A DNA stretch of 64,000 nucleotides, from NCBI GenBank assembly GCA_947184155.2, contig CAMXCT020002702.1:418966-482965 (forward strand). The letters run 5' to 3'. Source of the stretch: Cladocopium goreaui. Lineage: Eukaryota > Sar > Dinophyceae > Suessiales > Symbiodiniaceae. Of the stretch, positions 57,526-64,000 are shown one piece after another (positions within the stretch are counted from its first letter, which is position 1; the number at the start of each line of letters is the position of its first letter). The position numbers and the translations under genes are program-made. The notes below the pieces were generated by a model that saw only the letters and a list, made by a program, of their open reading frames with translations, was not told where the DNA came from and did no database searches.

Positions 57526-58833
57526 AACATTAGTTGGAAAACGATGTGTAAATTGATATGATCTCCATGAACCTCCGAATCCATCATTGCCGGAATTCTG
57601 AGGCATCTTAAGAGTCTACAATTCTGGAAGCATTGGTGATTTCCGCCACCTAAAAGGAGGTGAAATGCAGCAAAGGTTTAGGCAAACCTTTTCATCTAAG
57701 CTAGCGCACGTCCCTCTCAGTGAATTTACCTATGAATACCTATGATGCATTGACTACCACCCCGCATGACCGGACAGTCGGTTCCTTAGATTGCCAAGTA
57801 GGTGCCCCAAAAATGAGAACTAGCACAAAGATGCACAAATTGCACAAAGCACATATTGGCCTAGATCCTGCACCAGCTTGGATGCAAGCATATCTCAAGC
57901 CTTGGGGACACGATCCGGGCCTAGAAAACATCTGTGTCAACAGTTTGGAATGTGGGGTTGTCTCAAAATTTGGAAGCCTTCAAAATCCCATGTTTTAGAA
58001 AATCATTGTCCGTAGTGGAACTGGAATGGCCATTTCGGGACACTTTGGGGACGTATGACATAGCCATTTTTTGAGACAAACCCGTATCATTCATCCTTCG
58101 AATGTTGGCCCGTTGGCCAGCGTCCAATTTTTGTATTGCTGGCGATGCATCCGTTCAAATTACCAGCGATTAATATCGATACATGATACCAAATATGGCC
58201 ATAGAATCTTTCATTTGGTGAATATCTCCAACTTCTGGTTGATGATAGAGGGTTATACCATGTTATACCTCCCATTGGTTGGTTGATTCATGGCGAGGTG
58301 TTAACCATCACCCCTTCACGACCTGGTGGCTAGACCTGGACCTCATCCGCAGCTGCCGTGGAACACCAGGAGGGGAAAATCTGGTCCGATGTTTGGTGCT
58401 ACAAACCATCCAGTTTCTGGTTCAGAGTTTCCCTTTAAACATTAAGTATAGAACTTATAGAACCAATCCATTGACGGTTTTTGGTTGCAACATGAGCTTT
58501 CAACCTTTTTTCTGTTGGAGGATGCTGCAGCAGGAGCCACAAGAACCATCAAAAACCATGATAGCTGCGTGGTAGTTGATGCATAGATTCTCAAAAATGG
58601 GCAGAGATGATATTGCTGTGCAGGTGTAGCTGCTTCGCGCCCCTGGGCCAAGTCGGTCGTGATGGTGAGGAAGGTGGGGTGGAGGCTACTTAAATCTCCA
58701 GTGTGTGCGCGTATGCGTTTGCATGCTTGTCATGGCAAGTTGTGGAAGTTGTTTTGAACCAAAATATCGGTTTGTCCAAAAAAATGGTGAAAAAACGAAA
58801 CGTCTATTTAGCTTAAAATATGCCTATTCTTGA
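57526..58833. other. no supportable gene
   Basis: Several short frames with no splice support; unremarkable composition. Confidence 0.4.
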
Positions 58834-59058
58834 ATGCCCATAAATTGGTTTGGTGAACATGATCTCTCCGATAGTTGGGTGATGTACCAAAAAATGCGTC
58901 TTCAAAGACTTGACATAGTGCAAAGGGGCCCAGGTCCCAAAGTAGTGCAAGTTGTAGCCCTCTCAAAGAGGTTCCCTGATGTACTCGTAGTGGAAGTCTT
59001 CTATCCTTATGAGTTGCCAAACATCATGGCAGCTGCTGACCAACCAGCCAAACTTTGA
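58834..59058 (+). CDS. candidate terminal exon or small ORF, unknown
   Basis: The + frame reads LQRLDIVQRGPGPKVVQVVA then LSKRFPDVLVVEVFYPYELP to TGA at 59056-59058, just at the left edge of the tandem unit. Good composition; family unknown. Confidence 0.35.
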   Translation: MPINWFGEHDLSDSWVMYQKMRLQRLDIVQRGPGPKVVQVVALSKRFPDVLVVEVFYPYELPNIMAAADQPAKL

Positions 59059-59145
59059 CTTCAACAAGCCATTTGTGCTCTCAAATCTCTCCCGACCTCC
59101 CTTACCAGCTGCTGTGAAGCAGCCTTCTCCCATCTAGCGATCAGC

Positions 59146-60920
59146 ATGTTTGGCTTCAAGCAGGTGGAGAACCTGGAGGATGGCAGCGAGCTTGAGGCTG
59201 ATGTTTCTATTCAAATGAAACGGTCCACGTTGAAGAAGACGGCTGTAGCACTGGCAACTGCGATGGTCGTTTGTGTTGGCATTTTCGCCTTGTCAACGAA
59301 TGGCTTCAGCCGCAGCTGCAGCAATGTTGGAGCTTTGCAAGGCAAGTCTTCTTTGGACCTTAGTTCCGCCATCCGCAGCACTAGTGAAAAACTGATCCAG
59401 GCAACCAAGAACAACCAAACTCTGGCTGATGAGACTGTGCTGAAGGCCATGGTGAAGGCAGGTCGCAAGGTTCAGGACCATTGGGAGAAGCACCACATCC
59501 GTAAATTGGACACTCTTATGACCATCAGAAGGGTGAAAGGATTCCGCCAAAGACAAAAGGCCAAACTTGCTGGAATGGCAGAATGCTCCTTCAACATCTT
59601 GGAGGCATTTGTCTCAGTGGTGGGTATGGGTGATGACATCAATGCCATCATTCGCACTTGCCCTGCACCTCGTGATGGTGAGTCTGAGTTGGCTTGCCAG
59701 GTAAACGGTGCCATCCTGGGTGCTTGGGTGGGCAACCTTGCTGCCAAGCTGGCCTTGGCAGCTTCAGATTGTGCCTTGAGCCTCAACGTGGATGCCATTT
59801 GCTCTGCTGGTGTCGCAGGCTTGGTGTCAGCCATGGGAGAGATTGCAGCTGGAGCTTCTTTGGGTGTGGCCTGTTCCGGAACTCCGCCACAACTGAGCAC
59901 CACCAAGGTCAGTGTCCTGGGAGATCAGACCGTCCGGGACAGCCGACGTTTGCTGATTGGAGAAGGCGCTGTCGGCAATGGTGTGCAGTGTGGTGTGGAT
60001 GTGGGCATGGTGGCAGCCAACATTGCAAACATGGGTCTTGCCATCAACAAGGCCGTGAATGTGAACAAGTGCAAAGCGAGCACCTTTCGCTCACCATTGA
60101 ACGTGTTCAAGGGCATCCCAGAGACACTTTGCACCATTGACATTGGTGGTGCTGTGGCGTACATCGGTGAGGTTGTTACCTTCATCAATCTCATTGTGGT
60201 TCACTGTAAGGACTGAATGGGACTGAGCACGGCCTTTTTCCGCTGCCAAAGTTTCTTCTCGTTTATCGTTGCCTCTCTGAAGTTTTTGTTTAATCCTGGA
60301 GCATCCTGGAACACTCTTCATCAGGCACTGTTGAGCTTGTTCTGTCTAGAGATGCTGACATGGAAACCCTATATGCCAAGCACAAACACTGAGTTATTGT
60401 AACTATTGAATGATAAATGATAACAGACACTGTTGGTGATGTTGGCTCTGTTCTGTCTTCTTTGCCTTCAACTGTCTCAAGATCTTGAGACGGGGTGCAG
60501 CATCGTATTTTCGGCCAGGACTTTCTGGATGTCAACGCACTTTGTGCTGGCTCCATAGCTGCGATCACCACGGGTGCAGCGGCCATTGTGCCCTACGGCG
60601 CAGCAGTGCACGCGGCCTGCGCGAACAACCATTTCTTGAAGACACCCAAGAGTCAAGCACAGCTTTCGAAATTGTGGTATTCCCCAGGCTATGATCCTGT
60701 GTCAGGCTTGCGTCGACGCTTGACGGAGGAGGAGACGGCTGCTAAGCAACCCTTGAAGGAAAGCTTGTCTCAGATCGCGGCGAACCGTGAGACTTTGGAG
60801 GAGCTGAAGAAGGCGACGGATGTTCCCAAGCCGGGCAGCACAGAGGCAGACATGGAGACTCTCTTGAACCTCATGGGCGGAGAGGACAAGGCGCGTGCCG
60901 CCTGGCCATTTGAATGCTAG
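59146..60920 (+). CDS. single-pass membrane protein with six Cys-bracketed hydrophobic units, tandem copy 1
   Basis: Exon one 59146-60210, exon two 60519-60920, joined in frame to about 488 residues. Residues 1-31 are charged and cytosolic in type; 32-52 form a transmembrane anchor (TAVALATAMVVCVGIFAL), giving a type II topology. Residues 60-146 are polar and helical. Then come six units of 25-28 residues that begin and end with Cys and are Ala/Gly/Val-rich inside: 147-172, 184-209, 219-243, 282-309, 329-354 and 364-389. The sixth lies in exon two directly behind the junction, which supports the splice. The C-terminus is charged (LKESLSQIAANRETLEELKK). The intron starts GA and ends AG; AGGAC occurs at both borders. 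If unspliced, the first ORF ends at 60216. No known family; function unknown. Near-identity of the copies suggests high expression or gene conversion. Confidence 0.75.
60211..60518 (+). other. 308-bp GA-AG intron, copy 1
   Basis: Inferred intron with AGGAC repeated at 60209-60213 and 60517-60521, so the cut can slide without changing the product (CKDFLDVNALC). The copy 2 intron has the same length. An alternative GT donor (T|GTAAGG at 60206) would pair with AG at 60488-60489 and replace CKD by a different linker. Confidence 0.6.
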
Positions 60921-60931
60921 GTCACGTTCAG

Positions 60932-60950
60932 AGCCGTGAGGACGGCTTTT
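60932..60950 (+). other. 3' hairpin with T run, copy 1
   Basis: AGCCGT-GAGG-ACGGCT followed by TTTTC, 12 bases after the stop codon. Perfect 6-bp stem, identical in copy 2 (63700-63718). It resembles a transcription or 3'-processing signal; its role in this lineage is unknown. Confidence 0.6.
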
Positions 60951-61087
60951 CTATGTGTGGCCTATTCAAATCGTGTGGTCAGATAGTGTCAGAAGATGAA
61001 ATCCAACTGACGCATCGCGAATCACAATTAATTTGAGTATACTTGGATGTATAGGATATATTTACTTGATTTATTTTGACTTAGTTT

Positions 61088-61168
61088 CTATCAGCTCAAC
61101 AGCTGATAACAACTGTTGGTGCTAGGTCAACATGACCTAACTACCTGAATCATGAAGGATTCGGGTAG
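61088..61168 (+). other. three consecutive hairpins, copy 1
   Basis: Hairpin one: TATCAGCT-CAAC-AGCTGATA (61089-61108). Hairpin two: TAGGTCA-ACA-TGACCTA (61123-61139). Hairpin three: CTACCTGAATC-ATGAAG-GATTCGGGTAG (61141-61168), 11 pairs with one G-T wobble. They lie about 170-250 bases after the stop. Confidence 0.7.
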
Positions 61169-61236
61169 GCTGTGTAATTACTGGGGTTGCTTCAGCTGAC
61201 TTGACGACAATCCATGTCGAATGGTACAGGCAATAC

Positions 61237-61824
61237 CCTGCAGATTGTGGCCTTTGCAGCTCCAAAAAGAGCTGCGACATCCACATTCCTGTCCATAGTG
61301 AACGGGCGGAAAAACATTCGCATACACATTACGGCATGTTTTGTTATGGGCGTTGTTGTTTGTGCTGTTGGCACATGAACAGTCTCGGATTGAATCAATC
61401 CACCCATTCTTCACCAAGCCTAAATTAAATGGCTGTCAAACTATCAGCAATGTTTTTTTTGCCCATCAACACGGTAGTTTAGCCAACAAAACAATTGGGA
61501 TTTGATTGAGCATGCAGTTCAGACAAGTTTGAGGTTGTTGTTTTGTCTTTTCCGTGACAGCATGACAATCGCAGGTGATGATGTGCATCAAACCCAAAGT
61601 TGTTTTTTCTTATGGTTTTGTGGCAGAATTGAGTTGCAAGGACTGAACAAAGTGATTGTCTTCTCATCACTGGATTTTTGAGTTCAATTGTCTTATTGGG
61701 TAGCGTTGGGTGTGGAAAGTTACTGTAAGATATGTTCTTGGAACTTCTTGCATATCCTCTTGGGATACCCTCTTGATGCTACCCGACCTTCGACCCAAGA
61801 GCATGCTCCTCGAAAATCTCGAAA
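61237..61824. other. spacer between tandem copies
   Basis: No supportable gene. The sequence does not recur before copy 1. It contains the rest of the copy 1 downstream region and presumably the copy 2 promoter. Confidence 0.5.
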
Positions 61825-61919
61825 CAATTTGACTTGAACAAGCCATTTGTGCTCTCAAATCTCTCCCGACCTCCCTTACCAGCTGCTGTGAAGCGCCCTT
61901 CTCCCATCTAACGATCAGC

Positions 61920-63688
61920 ATGTCTGGCTTCAAGCAGGTGGAGAACCTGGAGGATGGCAGCGAGCTTGAGGCTGATGTTTCTATTCAAATGAAACGGTCC
62001 ACGTTGAAGAAGACGGCTGTAGCACTGGCAACTGCGATGGTCGTTTGTGTTGGCATTTTCGCCTTGTCAACGAATGGCTTCAGCCGCAGCTGCAGCAATG
62101 TTGGAGCTTTGCAAGGCAAGTCTTCTTTGGACCTTAGTTCCGCCATCCGCAGCACTAGTGAAAAACTGATCCAGGCAACCAAGAACAACCAAACTCTGGC
62201 TGATGAGACTGTGCTGAAGGCCATGGTGAAGGCAGGTCGCAAGGTTCAGGACCATTGGGAGAAGCACCACATCCGCAAATTGGACACTCTTATGACCATC
62301 AGAAGGGTGAAAGGATTCCGCCAAAGACAAAAGGCCAAACTTGCTGGAATGGCAGAATGCTCCTTCAACATCTTGGAGGCATTTGTCTCAGTGGTGGGTA
62401 TGGGTGATGACATCAATGCCATCATTCGCACTTGCCCTGCACCTCGTGATGGTGAGTCTGAGTTGGCTTGCCAGGTAAACGGTGCCATCCTGGGTGCTTG
62501 GGTGGGCAACCTTGCTGCCAAGCTGGCCTTGGCAGCTTCAGATTGTGCCTTGAGCCTCAACGTGGATGCCATTTGCTCTGCTGGTGTCGCAGGCTTGGTG
62601 TCAGCCATGGGAGAGATTGCAGCTGGAGCTTCTTTGGGTGTGGCCTGTTCCGGAACTCCGCCACAACTGAGCACCACCAAGGTCAGTGTCCTGGGAGATC
62701 AGACCGTCCGGGACAGCCGACGTTTGCTGATTGGAGAAGGCGCTGTCGGCAATGGTGTGCAGTGTGGTGTGGATGTGGGCATGGTGGCAGCCAACATTGC
62801 AAACATGGGTCTTGCCATCAACAAGGCCGTGAATGTGAACAAGTGCAAAGCGAGCACCTTTCGCTCACCATTGAACGTGTTCAAGGGCATCCCAGAGACA
62901 CTTTGCACCATTGACATTGGTGGTGCTGTGGCGTACATCGGTGAGGTTGTTACCTTCATCAATCTCATTGTGGTTCACTGTAAGGACTGAATGGGACTGA
63001 GCACTGCCTTTTTTCGCTGCCAAAGTTTCTTCTCGTTTATCGTTGCCTCTCTGAAGTTTTTGTTTAATCCTGGAGCATCCTGGAACACACTTCATCAGGC
63101 ACTGTTGAGCTTGTTCTGTCTAGAGATGCTGACATGGAAACCCTATATGCCAAGCACAAACACTGAGTTATTGTAATTATTGAATGATAAATGATAACAG
63201 ACACTGTTGGTGATGTTGGCTCTGTTCTGTCTTCTTTGCCTTCAACTGCCTCAAGATCTTGAGACGGGCTGCAGCATCATATTTTCGGCCAGGACTTTCT
63301 GGATGTCAACGCACTTTGTGCTGGCTCCATAGCTGCGATCACCACGGGTGCAGCGGCCATTGTGCCCTACGGCGCAGCAGTGCACGCGGCCTGCGCGAAC
63401 AACCATTTCTTGAAGACACCCAAGAGTCAAGCACAGCTTTCGAAATTGTGGTATTCCCCAGGCTATGATCCTGTGTCAGGCTTGCGTCGACGCTTGACGG
63501 AGGAGGAGACGGCTGCTAAGCAACCCTTGAAGGAAAGCTTGTCTCAGATCGCGGCGAACCGTGAGACTTTGGAGGAGCTGAAGAAGGCGACGGATGTTCC
63601 CAAGCCGGGCAGCACAGAGGCAGACATGGAGACTCTCTTGAACCTCATGGGCGGAGAGGACAAGGCGCGTGTCGCCTGGCAATGCTAG
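61920..63688 (+). CDS. single-pass membrane protein with six Cys-bracketed units, tandem copy 2
   Basis: Exon one 61920-62984, exon two 63293-63688, about 486 residues. Exon one differs from copy 1 at one residue (Ser for Phe at position 2) and by a few silent changes such as CGT/CGC in the first 400 bases. Exon two differs by a 6-bp deletion near the end, so the protein ends ARVAWQC instead of ARAAWPFEC. The same anchor, six Cys units and GA-AG intron (62985-63292) are present. The 5' leader (61829-61919) is nearly the same as in copy 1 and includes TTACCAG (61874-61880), a possible spliced-leader acceptor, since dinoflagellate mRNAs are commonly trans-spliced. Confidence 0.75.
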
Positions 63689-63699
63689 GTCACGTTCAG

Positions 63700-63718
63700 A
63701 GCCGTGAGGACGGCTTTT
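63700..63718 (+). other. 3' hairpin with T run, copy 2
   Basis: AGCCGT-GAGG-ACGGCT then TTTTC, 11 bases after the stop; conserved with copy 1. Confidence 0.6.
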
Positions 63719-63855
63719 CCACGTGTGGCCTATTCAAATCGTGTGGTCAGATAGTGTCAGAAGATGAAATCCAACTGACGCATCGCGAATCACAATTAAT
63801 TTGAGTATACTTGGATGTATAGGATATATTTACTTGAATCATTTGGACTTACTTT

Positions 63856-63932
63856 CTATCAGCTAAACAGCTGATAGCAGCTGTTGGTGCTAGGTCAACA
63901 TGACAGCTACCTGGATCATTAATGATTTGGGT
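63856..63932 (+). other. hairpins downstream of copy 2
   Basis: Hairpin one is kept and lengthened: CTATCAGCT-AAAC-AGCTGATAG. Hairpin two is disrupted by a small deletion (TAGGTCAACATGACAG). Hairpin three is kept although its bases changed: CTACCTGGATC-ATTAAT-GATTTGGGTAG, with G-T wobbles replacing two Watson-Crick pairs of copy 1. Confidence 0.65.
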
Positions 63933-64000
63933 AGGCTGTGTAATTACTTGGGTTGCTTCAGCTGACTTGACGACAATCCATGTCGAATGGTACAGGCAAT

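Larger units (their letters stand above)
59051..61236. repeat. tandem gene unit, copy 1
   Basis: This segment recurs at 61825-64000 with few differences. The spacing of the two ATGs is 2774 bp. The spacer 61237-61824 has no copy upstream of 59051, so copy 1 is probably the first unit of an array continuing beyond the window. Confidence 0.95.
61825..64000. repeat. tandem gene unit, copy 2 (runs off the window)
   Basis: Matches 59051-61236 through 5' leader, coding exons, intron and 3' hairpins, ending at the window edge at the position equal to 61234. Confidence 0.95.

Noticed and set aside
58062-58085. Relic of the dinoflagellate spliced leader (TAGCCATTTTTTGAGAC)
   Set aside because: The match to the known leader is partial, with an altered GGCTC block, and no retroposed mRNA follows it. 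Other TATGGCTCAAAAT strings (for example 24071) are likewise too short to interpret.

Overview
This is a nuclear genome window that most resembles a dinoflagellate (Symbiodiniaceae or a relative). The evidence is: (1) short GC3-rich exons scattered through long AT-richer introns; (2) introns that make sense only with GC or GA donors and an AG|G acceptor (RING gene, TIR-TPR gene, zinc-transporter gene, tandem gene); (3) a nearly identical tandem gene pair; (4) abundant simple repeats; (5) a telomere-like CCTAA-type repeat beside a 100-N assembly gap. The genus is not determinable by eye. There is no operon structure, prokaryotic ribosome binding site, rRNA, convincing tRNA or CRISPR array.

Layout. 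0-8 kb: isolated candidate exons and a clear RING-H2 finger gene (6.05-7.08 kb, + strand). 9.9-10.6 kb: two exons matching the C-terminal cytoplasmic domain of CDF (SLC30/MTP) metal transporters. 14.6-16.1 kb: a well-delimited + exon and, on the - strand, an intronless 419-codon ORF with three Cys clusters. 16.9-20.0 kb: an almost pure A+T island, then a 1.3-kb satellite of a 9-bp unit. 20.0-23.3 kb: a large imperfect palindrome whose left arm carries the N gap, telomere-like 13-mers and TCTA-type repeats. 23.7-26.85 kb: CDF transmembrane exons and an exon like the last CDF exon. 27-45 kb: candidate exons on both strands, microsatellites, a near-perfect long hairpin, GC-rich foldback repeats, a 418-bp duplication and most copies of a TA-flanked MITE family. 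45.98-49.2 kb: a multi-exon gene with an N-terminal TPR unit, a TIR-like domain and about ten kinesin-light-chain-type TPRs, broken by a 4-base deletion. 52.9-53.5 kb: an A+T-rich, foreign-looking coding relic between inverted repeats. 56.5-57.5 kb: a gene of unknown function. 59.05-64.0 kb: two tandem copies (about 2.77 kb apart) of a gene for a single-pass membrane protein with six Cys-bracketed hydrophobic units.

No pathway links these genes; neighbours look unrelated. The most notable items are the TIR-TPR gene, the six-unit Cys-repeat protein with its GA-AG intron and structured 3' region, the MITE family and the palindrome. Single-exon calls rest on reading-frame quality, third-position GC and splice-like borders seen by eye, and are scored accordingly.
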